Notes: generated by a model not told the origin, from the letters alone. A stretch of 64,000 bases of DNA from Neobacillus cucumis (GCF_023715505.1 NZ_JAMBOH010000003.1:186001-250000); one strand, 5' to 3'. Counted from the stretch's first letter, positions 1 through 9,027 are shown. Translations and numbers: made by a program.

Positions 1-48
1 GCACCAGCTGAATAATTTTTTCATAAAACTGTGATTTAAAATAAGAGA

Positions 49-81
49 GGAGACGATTCAAGTAATCATCGTCTCCTTTTT
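49..81. terminator. Hairpin terminator downstream of safA
   Basis: Nine-base arms GGAGACGAT and ATCGTCTCC enclose a 10-base loop and are followed on the plus strand by TTTTT. The U-run favours a rightward transcript entering from outside the window. On the minus strand the hairpin lies just past the safA stop but is followed only by a mixed T/A stretch, so it may serve both directions. Confidence 0.65.
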
Positions 82-95
82 GGCTGCGGGGTGTT

Positions 96-1979
96 TTAAT
101 TGCTTTCATCACGGTAACCTGGCATACCGTAAGGATTTGTTCCAGCTGGTCCCACACCGTAAGGATTCATATATGGCGGATGAGCAACATTCATGGGTCC
201 TGAATATGGTGCACTGTAAATTGGCGGTGTTGGCGGTACAAAGCTTGCCGGTGCGCTTGGTGGAACCATTCCAGCAGGCTGCATACCTCCACCACAGCCG
301 CAGTCACCTCCTGATCCTACTGGCGGCCCTTGTGTTGGAGCTGTCGGCATATAAGGCATTTGTGCCCCTGCAGTAGGTGGAAGAAGATCGGAAGATTCAA
401 AATCATGTACACCCATTACTTGTGGTCCAGGTCCGCCCACTTGTGGATATCCGTATGGTGCGGTTCCCGTTCCGTAAGGATTAACCATTCCAGGGTTGCC
501 ATACATGGTACCAGGCATTCCTGGAGGGGCTTGTGTCATTCCGCCTTGATATGAAGTGGGATAACCTTGTGCCCCTGCCATTGGTTCTGCAGGATATCCT
601 CCTGGCACTCCACTATACCCCATTGGCATCTGACCGTGCCCAGCAGGCACTCCTCCATAGCTCATTGGGTTTTGACCATATCCAGCTGGCATTTCTCCAT
701 ACCCCATTGGGTTTTGACCATATCCAGCTGGCATTTCTCCATACCCCATTGGGTTTTGACCATATCCAGCCGGCATTTCGCCATAACCGGTTGGCATTTG
801 ACCGTATCCTGCAGGATACTCTCCGTAGCCCGAAGGCATTTGCGCTGGGTTGGCTGGTGCTCCTCCATACCCTATTGGCATTTGGCTTGGTCCCGCTGGT
901 GCTCCTCCATAGCCCATTGGCATTTGGCCTGGTCCGCCTGGCACTCCTCCATACTCCATTGGCATTTGGCCTGGTCCGCCTGGCATTTCTCCATACCCCA
1001 TTGGCATTTGGTTTGGTCCGCCTGGCATGCCTCCATAGCCCATTGGTGTTTGACCATAAGCGGCAGGGTCCATCATTGGCATTTGGGCTCCCATTGCGGC
1101 TCCAGGATTATAAGCCGGGTTTACACCAGGCATTTGCGGCATGAACGATGATGACTCGTCATGGAAAAATTGCCCCGGCATAACCGAAGTACCGGCAACA
1201 GCTGGATTAAACCCAGGTGTTCCATGAACCATTCCAGGGTGTGGCACATAACCTGCTCCTTGGACCGCAGGATATGGCATAATTGGCGTCATCGGCATTC
1301 CATCAAATGGAGGGCAGAAGCCAGGGCCTGGCATGACAGGTGTCATCGGTACACAATTTTCTTGCGGCGGCGGTGTCTGAACCGGCATCTCTTGTACTGG
1401 TGCTGGTGGAGGAACTGGAATTTCTTTCTTTGGTTCTTCTTTGACCTCGGGAAGTATATTGGCAGGTTTAGGAGGAAGCTGTGGCTGGACGGTCATGTTT
1501 GTCATGTTAGTCGTATAATAATTGTTTATATCTATTTCTGGGATGATTTGCAGTGGCATTTTGGGAGTATATGGTGCTTTTGGTGCTTCTTTTATAATTG
1601 GCTGTTCTTTCACGATCGGTTGTTCTTTTACAATTGGTTGTTCTTTTGCGATCGGTTTTTCCTTCAAGATTGGTTGTTCTTTCACAATTGGTGCTTCCTT
1701 GATTGGCAGTGGAATAGGTTTTTCTTTGGCAAACGGATGCTCAGCAATGGGCATTTCCTTTTTAGCTCCTAAGTTGATCGACGTTTCCGGTTTCGTTCCA
1801 ATCGGTGCTTCTTTCTTTATTGATCCACCTGTAGTAGGAACTTTTATTTTCATTCCGGGCATAATCATATCAGGGTTGCTGAGCTGTGAATTTAATTTTT
1901 TCAGCTCTTCAAAATTCACGCCGTACTTCTTGGCGATTTTCCAAAGAGTATCCCCTTTCTGTACGATATGGATCTTCAC
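96..1979 (-). CDS. safA: SafA spore coat assembly protein with LysM domain and expanded Gly/Tyr/Met/Pro repeat
   Basis: The 627-residue product has an N-terminal LysM domain (residues 2-47, starting [19 protein letters not shown]) that in B. subtilis SafA binds cortex peptidoglycan and helps build the inner coat. The GTG at 1979 is chosen because AGGAGGG lies about 8 bases upstream and the protein then begins like B. subtilis SafA; the upstream in-frame codons lack a ribosome site. Residues 73-133 are a KE-x-PI repeat. Residues 309-462 are about eleven copies of a 14-residue unit around [14 protein letters not shown]. The remainder is Pro-rich with a GGDCGCGGG cysteine cluster near the C-terminus. 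B. subtilis SafA is about 387 aa, so this one is much longer, mainly because of the repeats. A sigma-E/K-like -10 (CATACACT on the minus strand, 2012-2019) lies upstream, consistent with mother-cell expression. It partners with SpoVID, encoded at 42-43 kb. Confidence 0.93.
   Translation of the reverse strand: MKIHIVQKGDTLWKIAKKYGVNFEELKKLNSQLSNPDMIMPGMKIKVPTTGGSIKKEAPIGTKPETSINLGAKKEMPIAEHPFAKEKPIPLPIKEAPIVKEQPILKEKPIAKEQPIVKEQPIVKEQPIIKEAPKAPYTPKMPLQIIPEIDINNYYTTNMTNMTVQPQLPPKPANILPEVKEEPKKEIPVPPPAPVQEMPVQTPPPQENCVPMTPVMPGPGFCPPFDGMPMTPIMPYPAVQGAGYVPHPGMVHGTPGFNPAVAGTSVMPGQFFHDESSSFMPQMPGVNPAYNPGAAMGAQMPMMDPAAYGQTPMGYGGMPGGPNQMPMGYGEMPGGPGQMPMEYGGVPGGPGQMPMGYGGAPAGPSQMPIGYGGAPANPAQMPSGYGEYPAGYGQMPTGYGEMPAGYGQNPMGYGEMPAGYGQNPMGYGEMPAGYGQNPMSYGGVPAGHGQMPMGYSGVPGGYPAEPMAGAQGYPTSYQGGMTQAPPGMPGTMYGNPGMVNPYGTGTAPYGYPQVGGPGPQVMGVHDFESSDLLPPTAGAQMPYMPTAPTQGPPVGSGGDCGCGGGMQPAGMVPPSAPASFVPPTPPIYSAPYSGPMNVAHPPYMNPYGVGPAGTNPYGMPGYRDESN
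594..1055 (-). repeat. 42-bp tandem repeat inside safA
   Basis: About eleven in-frame copies of a 42-bp unit encode the 14-residue MGYG(G/E)xP(A/G)G repeat. The copies around 660-790 are nearly identical at DNA level, whereas those around 860-1055 have diverged. This suggests recent slippage expansion at the distal end. Confidence 0.9.
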
Positions 1980-2112
1980 TCTGATTTCCCTCCTATGGCA
2001 TAAGTCCATATAGTGTATGTGAAAATGGGCAAAGTGCTAATATACTTCAAAAAAACTTATGCTTCCTTTTATCAAATTATGAATAAGTCCCCAAAGATAT
2101 AGCGAGATTCGT

Positions 2113-2217
2113 TTCGCTGATAAAAGCTCTGGTTTCGCCGATATATTAGAAAAAACGGCCGATATATTGAAGATTTCCGCCGATATGTTAGAAAAAACCG
2201 CCGATATATCATCAAAG
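2113..2217. repeat. Intergenic 21-bp-period array A (five units)
   Basis: Five consecutive 21-bp units start at 2113, 2134, 2155, 2176 and 2197. Each opens with a core close to TTCGCCGATA and continues with 11 variable A/T-rich bases. Spacing is exactly 21 bp throughout. The array lies between the nadA terminator and the safA promoter. Similar arrays occur at 43427, 45943, 55737 and 61543. Confidence 0.9.
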
Positions 2218-2240
2218 GATAAAAATGACCCTTTTAAAAA

Positions 2241-2276
2241 TAAGAAAAAAAGATGCAATTCGATCAATTACATCTT
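2241..2276 (-). terminator. nadBCA operon terminator
   Basis: On the minus strand AAGATGTAATT and AATTGCATCTT form an imperfect hairpin followed by TTTTTTTC, immediately after the nadA stop at 2288. Confidence 0.85.
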
Positions 2277-2287
2277 TTTTTCACTAT

Positions 2288-3385
2288 TTATGAATTTTTT
2301 AACATCCTGTCTAAGGCTAATTTTGCATTTTCTGTGATCTCTGATCCCACTTTAATGATATTGTTAGTATCTTCTAAGGTTTCCAAACTCCAAACTAAAT
2401 GCGGCAAGTCAATACGATTCATTGTCAAACAAGGGCACATTTGTGGATTTAATGAGATAATCTGTTTATCCGGATGATCTTTGATAATCCTGTTTACTAG
2501 ATTCATCTCGGTTCCAATCGCCCAAGCTGAACCTGGCTCTGCCTTTTCGATTGTATTGATAATAAAACTTGTGGAGCCCGCCATATCGGCTAATTCAACA
2601 ACTTCCCGGCGGCATTCCGGATGAACGATAATTTTCATATCGGGATATTGAACACGTGTATCGGCGACGTTTTGAACAGTAAAGTTTTCATGGACAGAGC
2701 AATGCCCTTTCCAAAGAATCACTCTTATTTTTGAAACATCTCCCTCAAATTCAAGGGCATTCGAGATTGGATTCCAAATCGCCATCTCATCTAATCCAAT
2801 CCCTAAATCCGCTGCAGTATTCCGTCCTAAATGCTGATCAGGTAAAAATAAAATCCGTTCTTTGATTCCTAATGCCCATTTAACCATTGTTTCTGCATTG
2901 GAGGAGGTGACAGTTGCTCCGCCATTTTCACCAACGAACGCCTTAATGGCCGCGGTTGAATTGATATACGTTAAGGGAAGAATCGTGTCTCCAAACAGTT
3001 CTTGAAGCTTTTCCCATGCTCTCTCGGTTTGCTGGATATCGGCCATATCGGCCATGGAACAGCCGGCCCGCATATCAGGCAGAAATACCTTTTGATTGTC
3101 ACTTGTTAAAATATCGGCCGTCTCTGCCATAAAATGTACACCACAAAATACGATGAACTCGGCTTCCGTGTTTTTAGCTGATAATTGCGCTAGTTTTAAA
3201 GAATCACCGGTTGCGTCGGCGAACTGAATCACTTCGTCTTTTTGATAATGGTGACCTGGAATAAAAAGCCGGGAACCAAGCTGTTGTTTTACCTCGATGA
3301 CGCGGTTTTCAAGTTCTTCCCTCGTCATTTGCTTGTATTTTTCAGGAATCATCACATTCTTTTGTAAAGTTTCTAAGAAGCTCAT
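2288..3385 (-). CDS. nadA: Quinolinate synthase NadA
   Basis: NadA condenses iminoaspartate with dihydroxyacetone phosphate to quinolinate, the second step of de novo NAD synthesis, using a [4Fe-4S] cluster. The product has 365 residues, like B. subtilis NadA (about 368). Conserved cysteines are seen in [10 protein letters not shown] and [10 protein letters not shown], in [12 protein letters not shown], and in the [18 protein letters not shown] motif; the third group and the CS pair carry the expected cluster ligands. An ATG at 3394 is also in frame but touches the ribosome site AAAGGAG. The ATG at 3385 has 9-base spacing and lies one base after the nadC stop, so it is preferred. It is the last gene of nadB-nadC-nadA; the cluster is probably loaded by the divergent NifS. 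Confidence 0.96.
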   Translation of the reverse strand: MSFLETLQKNVMIPEKYKQMTREELENRVIEVKQQLGSRLFIPGHHYQKDEVIQFADATGDSLKLAQLSAKNTEAEFIVFCGVHFMAETADILTSDNQKVFLPDMRAGCSMADMADIQQTERAWEKLQELFGDTILPLTYINSTAAIKAFVGENGGATVTSSNAETMVKWALGIKERILFLPDQHLGRNTAADLGIGLDEMAIWNPISNALEFEGDVSKIRVILWKGHCSVHENFTVQNVADTRVQYPDMKIIVHPECRREVVELADMAGSTSFIINTIEKAEPGSAWAIGTEMNLVNRIIKDHPDKQIISLNPQMCPCLTMNRIDLPHLVWSLETLEDTNNIIKVGSEITENAKLALDRMLKNS

Positions 3386-3386
3386 T

Positions 3387-4235
3387 CTACTCATCTCCTT
3401 TATTCCATATTACTTTTACACTTATATCAAGGGCTTTATAGGAATGGGTCAGAAGCCCAAGAGAAATATAATCTACACCAGTATCACGATAGTCAGCGAT
3501 GTTCGCTAATTGGATGCCGCCGGAGGCCTCGGTAATGATACCAGCAGGGACCAGTTTGATAAACTCCTTAATTTCATCAGGTGTTCGGTTATCAAACATA
3601 ATCACATCCGCACCAGCTTGAACTGCTTCCCGTACTTGTTCTTCCGTTTCTACCTCTACCTCAACCTTTACCATATGACCAGCCTTTTTTCGGACCGCTT
3701 CTACTGCCTTTGAAATCGAGCCTGCAAACGAAATATGGTTATCCTTAATCATGACGGCATCGTATAAACCAAAGCGATGGTTAAAACCTCCGCCGCAGCG
3801 AACCGCGTATTTTTCAAGCATTCTTAAACCAGGGGTTGTTTTTCGTGTGTCACAAACCTTTGTATGACCACTATCAAGGGTATGAACCGCCTTTTGCGTT
3901 AAAGTAGCAATCCCACTCATCCTTTGGATTAAATTTAGGACCACCCGCTCTCCTTTTAGTAAGTCAGCGATTTTTCCTGAGACATTTGCAAGCTCTTGCC
4001 CCTTCTCGATTGCTTGGCCGTCCTTCACAAACAGCTCAACGGAAAGGTCATGATTTAAAAGATAAAAACCAGCTTTGATCACTTCCTCCCCGCAAAAGAC
4101 ACCCTCGTCCTTTGACAGAAATACAATCTTCCCCGTAGTATCATCCGAAAAAATGTAATCGGTTGTTATATCCTGTTCGCCAATATCTTCAATAAAAAAT
4201 TCCTCAAGTTGCGAGCGCAGTTTTAATGAGTTCAT
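3387..4235 (-). CDS. nadC: Nicotinate-nucleotide pyrophosphorylase (carboxylating) NadC
   Basis: This 282-residue enzyme (quinolinate phosphoribosyltransferase) converts quinolinate and PRPP to nicotinate mononucleotide. Family motifs are visible: [15 protein letters not shown], the [11 protein letters not shown] phosphate and PRPP region, MIKDNH, EVEVET, DVIMFDN, and the C-terminal EASGGI and SLGLLTHS strands of the barrel. GGAG lies 9 bases before the ATG. The 5' end overlaps nadB by 32 bases and the stop is followed directly by nadA, indicating translational coupling in one operon. Confidence 0.96.
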   Translation of the reverse strand: MNSLKLRSQLEEFFIEDIGEQDITTDYIFSDDTTGKIVFLSKDEGVFCGEEVIKAGFYLLNHDLSVELFVKDGQAIEKGQELANVSGKIADLLKGERVVLNLIQRMSGIATLTQKAVHTLDSGHTKVCDTRKTTPGLRMLEKYAVRCGGGFNHRFGLYDAVMIKDNHISFAGSISKAVEAVRKKAGHMVKVEVEVETEEQVREAVQAGADVIMFDNRTPDEIKEFIKLVPAGIITEASGGIQLANIADYRDTGVDYISLGLLTHSYKALDISVKVIWNKGDE

Positions 4236-5781
4236 TATTTTTCTCCAATCCCAGATTCTTTTTATGAGTAATTGATTGACGCAACCAATTTTGATTGTCT
4301 TCTAACGGATAATCACTTCGATAGTGACCGCCGCGGCTTTCTGTCCTTTGTAAGGCAGATTCGGTAATCAGACTCGCTGTAATCACCATAAAGATTTTGG
4401 ATAGATCCGTTCTGGAACATGTATCTAACTGGATTTGATCGGCATTAAATTGGGCCAGCCAGGTTTGCTGCTTTTTCAAATTGGCTTCATTTCTAACAAT
4501 CCCTACCCGCTCCATCATTAAATCCTTGATCCGCTGAATATCCGGTAAATTCAATATCTTAGTAATAGCTGGTGGTACGAAATCTCTAGAATCAAATTCT
4601 TGGTACTTTGTTCCGGTGCTATTGATCCATTTTGATAATCGATCACCTTGATAAAGCCCCTCTAATAATGAATTGCTCGCCAAGCGGTTGGCGCCATGCA
4701 GTCCTGTACAGGAAGCTTCTCCGATTGCATATAACCCATTAATGGAAGAACGGCCCATTAAATCCGTTTTAATTCCGCCCATTAAAAAGTGGCTTCCAGG
4801 TGCGACCGGAATTTTTCCGTCCGCTAAACAAATTCCATTTTCTTCACATATAGCCGTAATCGTAGGAAATCTTTTGCTAAATTCTTTAATACTGCTAATA
4901 TCTAAAAATACTTGTTTCCCTTTTTTAAGAAATTCATAGATTCTTTGTGAGACCACATGCCTTGGACCCAGGTCCTTCATGGGATGAATCCCTTCCATAA
5001 TAGGAATTCCCTCTTCGGTCACAAGGATCGCCCCATCACCTCGAACGGCTTCAGAAATTAATCCTTTTGTTTCACCGTTGATATACAAAAGGGTCGGATG
5101 AAATTGAATAAATTCCATATCGACAATTTCTGCACCTGCTAAGTAGGCCATCGCGATGCCATCACCACATACAGTACCAGCGTTTGAGGTGTAAGTGAAC
5201 AATTGGCCGCAGCCGCCGGAGGCCATAATGATGTGGCTTCCATAGAACTTTCGTATCGTCCCATCCGATTGTTTTGCTTTAACGCCCACACAGCGAGTTT
5301 TTTCAGCGTTTAAAAGTAATTCGTAAGCAAATACATCTTCTTCAATCGTTACATTATTGGGGAGCCTGCTGATTAAATGTTCCATGACGTTTTTACCAGT
5401 GGCATCACCACCGCCATGGACAATTCTCTTTTCGCTATGGGCTCCTTCCATCCCTAAAAATAATTCACCGTTAGAATCCTTATCAAAAACATCTCCCTGC
5501 TGGGACAGGTTTCGGATTAGGGATGGGGCAGCTGCAATTATTTCCCTGACAGTATCCAGGTTATTATGAAATCTTCCCGCCTCAAGTGTATCCCCGATAT
5601 GTTTGGATGGGTGGTCATTTGCTCCTAAAGCGGCAGCAATGCCCCCTTGTGCAAGATAAGAGTTTGCCGTTCTTAATTTCCTCTTTGTGAGTATTCTCAC
5701 ATTCAAATGATTATTTAATTGAACAGCCAGCTGTAACGCGGCTATCCCACTTCCAATTATTACTACATCATCATTTATCAT
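4204..5781 (-). CDS. nadB: L-aspartate oxidase NadB
   Basis: This FAD-dependent enzyme oxidises L-aspartate to iminoaspartate, the first committed step to NAD. The N-terminus carries the dinucleotide-binding motif VVIIGSGIAALQLA. Further motifs are LAQGGIAAALG, the substrate-side HPT and HFLMGGI regions, and the FAD-contact GLHGANRLASNSLLEG. The chosen ATG (5781) has AGGAGGG six bases upstream and gives 525 residues, close to the B. subtilis enzyme (about 531). An in-frame ATG 36 bases earlier lies inside the likely NiaR operator and has no ribosome site. It is the first gene of nadBCA, divergent from nifS. Confidence 0.95.
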   Translation of the reverse strand: MINDDVVIIGSGIAALQLAVQLNNHLNVRILTKRKLRTANSYLAQGGIAAALGANDHPSKHIGDTLEAGRFHNNLDTVREIIAAAPSLIRNLSQQGDVFDKDSNGELFLGMEGAHSEKRIVHGGGDATGKNVMEHLISRLPNNVTIEEDVFAYELLLNAEKTRCVGVKAKQSDGTIRKFYGSHIIMASGGCGQLFTYTSNAGTVCGDGIAMAYLAGAEIVDMEFIQFHPTLLYINGETKGLISEAVRGDGAILVTEEGIPIMEGIHPMKDLGPRHVVSQRIYEFLKKGKQVFLDISSIKEFSKRFPTITAICEENGICLADGKIPVAPGSHFLMGGIKTDLMGRSSINGLYAIGEASCTGLHGANRLASNSLLEGLYQGDRLSKWINSTGTKYQEFDSRDFVPPAITKILNLPDIQRIKDLMMERVGIVRNEANLKKQQTWLAQFNADQIQLDTCSRTDLSKIFMVITASLITESALQRTESRGGHYRSDYPLEDNQNWLRQSITHKKNLGLEKNNELIKTALAT

Positions 5782-5800
5782 GGATAACCCTCCTGGCATT

Positions 5801-5840
5801 AACAGGTGTCTTGACATATATATTTACACAGAATTAAACT
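5801..5840. promoter_or_regulatory. NiaR operator and divergent nadB/nifS promoters (predicted)
   Basis: The divergent spacer contains CAGGTGTCTTGACATATA (5803-5820), with the inverted TGTC-TT-GACA core I recall from NiaR (YrxA/NadR) sites upstream of Bacillus NAD genes, followed by TTTACAC. TTGACA at 5811-5816 with TAAACT at 5835-5840 (18-bp spacer) would serve as a sigma-A promoter for nifS. The operator therefore overlaps the -35 element, which fits repression when nicotinate is abundant. Confidence 0.65.
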
Positions 5841-5880
5841 AAAAACAAGTACTAAAAAAATAGATTATTGGAGAATTAGG

Positions 5881-7023
5881 ATGATATATTTTGATTTTGC
5901 TGCGACAACTCCATTAGATCAGGATGCTGCTGAGGTATATGTAAAAGTGGCAACCGAATACTTTGGAAACACTCAGAGTTTGCATGATATCGGCAGTCAG
6001 TCTCAATTTTTACTGGAAAATTGCCGGGAAGAATTGGCAAATATTTTTGGCATTGATAAAAAAGGCTTATATTTTACAAGCGGCGGCTCGGAAGGAAACT
6101 TCTTAGCGATCGAGGCCCTTTTGTCTGCTCCATTAAAGGGCGGAAAACATATTATCGCGGGCATGGCAGAACATTCCTCTGTCCATGGTGTTTTAAAGCG
6201 GCTCACACAGGATGGCTACGAAGTCACCCTTATTCCGTTTAATTCAAAGGGCTTGATTGACTTGGACCTCGTCCTCAGTTCAATTAAACCTGAAACGATT
6301 TTAATTACATTGCAGCATGTTAACTCGGAAATTGGGACCATCCAGCCAATCGAGGAAATGGCGAAAATAGCCAGGGCAAATAAAATTCATTTCCACAGCG
6401 ACTTTGTCCAGTCCTTTGGAAAAATAAATGTAAAAAACATCGCTCCCTTGGTCGCCAGTTTTTCGTTTTCCGGTCACAAGATCTATGGACCTAAAGGGAT
6501 TGGCGGAGTCTATATTAACCCAAACCTTTCTTGGGAGCCATTTTTCCCGGGGGGTTCACATGAAAGCGGCTTTCGGCCTGGAACTGTCAATGTACCGGCG
6601 GTCGCTGCCATGACGGCCGCGGCTCAGAAAATTATCGGACGACTTGAAGAGGACCAAACTAAATTTCAGTCTCTCCGAAAAGCATTTATAGAAGCGCTGA
6701 AGCCGGTAAAAGAATGGGTAGACATTTATCAAGCTGATGACAATCGACAGCTTGCCAATATTATTGGAATGCGGATTTCTGGTATTGAGGGACAATGGAT
6801 GATGCTCGAATGCAACCGTCTTGGATTTGCAATTTCCACGGGAAGCGCCTGTCAAATCGGAATGCAAACCCCCGCAAAAGTAACGGAGGCATTAGGATTA
6901 GAGAAAGACCAAGCAAAGGAATTTATTCGGATCTCTTTAGGTTCGACCACGACAATGGAAGATGTTATTAAGCTTGGGGAAACGATGGTCAGCGTTGTGA
7001 AATCGTTCAAACGGCTTCCGTGA
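5881..7023 (+). CDS. nifS: Cysteine desulfurase NifS associated with NAD synthesis
   Basis: This class V PLP aminotransferase-fold enzyme removes sulfur from cysteine for Fe-S assembly. In B. subtilis the homologue next to nadBCA activates the NadA cluster. The sequence shows the N-terminal YFDFAATTPL, the TSGGSEGNFLA cofactor region, the HSDFVQSFGKI segment, the PLP-binding lysine in FSFSGHKIYGPKG, and the catalytic-loop cysteine in STGSACQIG. GGAG is spaced about 9 bases from the ATG. The 380-residue length is normal for the family. It is followed 59 bases later by niaR, making a probable two-gene unit divergent from nadB. Confidence 0.93.
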   Translation: MIYFDFAATTPLDQDAAEVYVKVATEYFGNTQSLHDIGSQSQFLLENCREELANIFGIDKKGLYFTSGGSEGNFLAIEALLSAPLKGGKHIIAGMAEHSSVHGVLKRLTQDGYEVTLIPFNSKGLIDLDLVLSSIKPETILITLQHVNSEIGTIQPIEEMAKIARANKIHFHSDFVQSFGKINVKNIAPLVASFSFSGHKIYGPKGIGGVYINPNLSWEPFFPGGSHESGFRPGTVNVPAVAAMTAAAQKIIGRLEEDQTKFQSLRKAFIEALKPVKEWVDIYQADDNRQLANIIGMRISGIEGQWMMLECNRLGFAISTGSACQIGMQTPAKVTEALGLEKDQAKEFIRISLGSTTTMEDVIKLGETMVSVVKSFKRLP

Positions 7024-7082
7024 TAGAAAGAAACGAACTGTGCTAGAATAAGTAGATAGATTATATTTAAAGGAGAGCTTTT

Positions 7083-7619
7083 ATGGCTGAGCAAAAGAAA
7101 ATTTTGGGAGAGGAAAGAAGGTCGTTCATCCTCCAGCAGCTGAAAGACAGCTCTGAACCGCTTACCGGCAGTGAACTAGCGGCTAGAACAAATGTTAGCA
7201 GACAAGTTATTGTTGGAGATATTACCCTTCTTAAAGCAAAGAATGAACCAATTATTGCCACGAGCCAAGGTTATATCTATTTAAAGACCAGCTCGGGTAC
7301 CCCTAGATTTGAAAGAACCATTGCCTGCAAACATGCACCGGAAGACACAGAGAATGAATTAAATTTGCTTGTTGACCATGGTGTGCTTGTAAAAGATGTA
7401 AAAATCGAGCACTCCGTATACGGCGATTTAACCGCCTCTATTATGGTTTCTAACCGTCATGAGGTGAAGCAATTTATGGAAAATATTAAAAACTCGAAGG
7501 CTGCATTATTATCGGAATTAACCGAAGGCTTCCACCTTCATACCATTTCAGCTTCAAGTACGCAAGTCTTAGATCAAGCAGAGCAAGCCCTAAAAGCAGA
7601 GGGATATATAATTGAATAA
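7083..7619 (+). CDS. niaR: NiaR (YrxA) transcriptional repressor of NAD biosynthesis
   Basis: The 178-residue protein has an N-terminal winged helix-turn-helix (about residues 10-65; LTGSELAARTNVSRQVIVGD). A C-terminal 3H domain shows the characteristic histidines in CKHAP, KIEHSVYGDL, SNRHEVK and GFHLHTIS, which in the family bind metal and nicotinate. AAAGGAG lies 7 bases upstream of ATG. It lies beside nifS and nadBCA, its expected targets, and would bind the operator at about 5803-5830. It ends before a repeat-rich spacer and a bidirectional terminator. Confidence 0.93.
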   Translation: MAEQKKILGEERRSFILQQLKDSSEPLTGSELAARTNVSRQVIVGDITLLKAKNEPIIATSQGYIYLKTSSGTPRFERTIACKHAPEDTENELNLLVDHGVLVKDVKIEHSVYGDLTASIMVSNRHEVKQFMENIKNSKAALLSELTEGFHLHTISASSTQVLDQAEQALKAEGYIIE

Positions 7620-7623
7620 AAAA

Positions 7624-7835
7624 AGAAAAGCGGAAGCGACCGTTTAGCGCACGACAAGACTGGAGCACTTCCACTGAGATAAAGGAAAATAGAAAAGCGG
7701 AAGCGCCTTGACCAGGCGCTGGAGCTAGACAACACGAAGAGCGGAAGCGATTCGATGTTGACTTATCGAAGGGAGATGGGCGAAGTCTACTAGTGGCTGG
7801 GAGCTGGAGCTGGACAATTCTCGAAGACAATATTC
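7624..7835. repeat. Cluster of AAAGCGGAAGCG-type dispersed repeats
   Basis: Three copies of AAGCGGAAGCG (about 7628, 7694 and 7740) are embedded in GC-rich sequence. The middle copy continues GCCTTGACCAGGCGCTGGAG and then CTAGAC, and the last ends in GGAGCTGGACAATTC. The ends match the elements at 16235 and 22033. This type of element is widespread in Bacillaceae intergenic DNA. No gene is evident here. Confidence 0.75.
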
Positions 7836-7850
7836 ATTTCTTAGTAATAA

Positions 7851-7878
7851 GAGACCCGCTGCAGATGGCACGGGTCTC
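7851..7878. terminator. Bidirectional terminator between niaR and pheA
   Basis: GAGACCCG and CGGGTCTC form a perfect 8-bp stem between the convergent niaR (plus) and pheA (minus) genes, with T-rich flanks on both sides. Confidence 0.8.
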
Positions 7879-7886
7879 TTCGTTTA

Positions 7887-8741
7887 TTAATCAAGATTTA
7901 CGATTACGGATGGATAGCTTCCTAACACTTTGACGCCACAGCCAAGTGCTTCTAGCTCTGCAATGGCTCCTGGAATTAATACTTCATCAAGTTTCATTTC
8001 AAGATCAATGATAAAGAAATAGTTGCCAATTCCTGTTTTCATAGGTCTTGATTCAATTTTGGAAAGATTCAATTTTCTCCAAGCAAACGCCGACAATACC
8101 TGATGAAGAGCTCCAGCCTGGTCAGAAGGCAGTGTAACCATAAGGGTTGTCTTATAATGAGATGAGCCGCTTATTTCCGCAAAATCCAAGCCATGTTCAG
8201 ATAAAACAAAAAAGCTGGTATGGTTAAAATGAAAATCATGGATATCTTTTTGGACGATGGTTAGTCCATATTCTTTGGCCGCGAGTTCATTGGCAATGGC
8301 CGCCGCATTCATTTCTGGCTGCTCCATGACCATCTTCGCCGCTGCTGCTGTTGATGAGATACTTTCAATTGGTACACCTTTAAAATGGGTATGTAAAAAC
8401 TTATGACACTGGGCGATGGCATGGGAATGGCTAAATACTTTTGAAACATCCTGCCAATGGTCCTTATTGTCAGGATGAACCATTAAGTGCTGTTTAATCG
8501 GCAGTGTGATTTCTCCGACAATTGGAATATCGACTACATGCGTTAGATAATCTAGTGTAATGTTTACTGAACCTTCAAGGGCGTTTTCAACCGGAACAAC
8601 TGCTAAATCTACTTTATGATCTACGATTGCATCGATACTTTCCGGAATCGTATTATACGGTTCCAGCTCGAATCCTTGAAAAACTTTACTCACAGCTAAT
8701 TCTGTAAATGTTGCCTTTGGCCCCAAATAACCAACCTTCAT
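7887..8741 (-). CDS. pheA: Prephenate dehydratase PheA
   Basis: This enzyme converts prephenate to phenylpyruvate in phenylalanine synthesis. The 284-residue product starts VGYLGPKATFTE after Met-Lys, like the B. subtilis enzyme. It has the catalytic prephenate dehydratase domain (residues about 1-180, with VVPVENALEGSVN and the SISSTAAAAK region) and a C-terminal ACT regulatory domain (about 195-275) with the ESRP motif that binds phenylalanine for feedback control. An in-frame GTG at 8753 is an alternative start but the ATG matches the homologue. It is separated from pheB by a dispersed repeat. Confidence 0.95.
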   Translation of the reverse strand: MKVGYLGPKATFTELAVSKVFQGFELEPYNTIPESIDAIVDHKVDLAVVPVENALEGSVNITLDYLTHVVDIPIVGEITLPIKQHLMVHPDNKDHWQDVSKVFSHSHAIAQCHKFLHTHFKGVPIESISSTAAAAKMVMEQPEMNAAAIANELAAKEYGLTIVQKDIHDFHFNHTSFFVLSEHGLDFAEISGSSHYKTTLMVTLPSDQAGALHQVLSAFAWRKLNLSKIESRPMKTGIGNYFFIIDLEMKLDEVLIPGAIAELEALGCGVKVLGSYPSVIVNLD

Positions 8742-8784
8742 GACTTTCCCCACTCCTCTGTATTTTTACGTGTGTTCAATTGAG

Positions 8785-8970
8785 TGTTGATTTCCGCTCC
8801 AGGCACGAGCGGTCCGGGGAGCCTCCCCAGCCCCGTACTCCCGCAGGACATTGAATTTTTCATCCTCGAATCCACCCACGCACGAAGGAAATGCGATAGC
8901 ATTTTCGAGGAGTCTGCGCGCCTTCCGCTCCAATCAACATGCTAAAAATCAACAATAACCTTTATAACAA
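8785..8970. repeat. TGTTGATT-bounded GC-rich dispersed element, copy 1
   Basis: The element starts TGTTGATTTCCGCTCCAGGC and its core ends CCGCTCCAATCAACA, so TGTTGATT is an inverted terminal repeat. The GC-rich interior includes GTCCGGGGAGCCTCC and ACTCCCGCAGGA. Copy 2 is at 11544. Relative to copy 2 this copy carries about 60 extra bases (about 8848-8908) and lacks some interior sequence. Shared sequence continues to about 8970 (TCAACAATAACCTTTA). It fills the pheB-pheA spacer. Confidence 0.8.
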
Positions 8971-9008
8971 GCCTAATTTTTAAAAAGGAAGGCTAAAGAC
9001 CAGGCCCA

Positions 9009-9027
9009 TAGTGGACCTTGTCCACTA
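9009..9027. other. Perfect hairpin over the pheB stop codon
   Basis: TAGTGGAC and GTCCACTA form a perfect 8-bp stem with a 3-base loop that includes the pheB TAG (9025-9027). No U-run follows on the minus strand, so it is not a classical terminator. It could be an RNA-stability or processing element. Confidence 0.5.

Noticed and set aside
533..1144. Long plus-strand open frames opposite safA
   Set aside because: They mirror the 42-bp repeat of safA, which keeps several frames open. They have no independent support.
2037..2267. 76-codon minus-strand frame across array A and the nadA terminator
   Set aside because: It starts with TTG inside the terminator hairpin, has no ribosome site, and its content is only the translated 21-bp array.
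7486..7830. 114-codon minus-strand frame at the end of niaR
   Set aside because: It is antisense to niaR and runs through dispersed GC-rich repeats, which often give spurious open frames.
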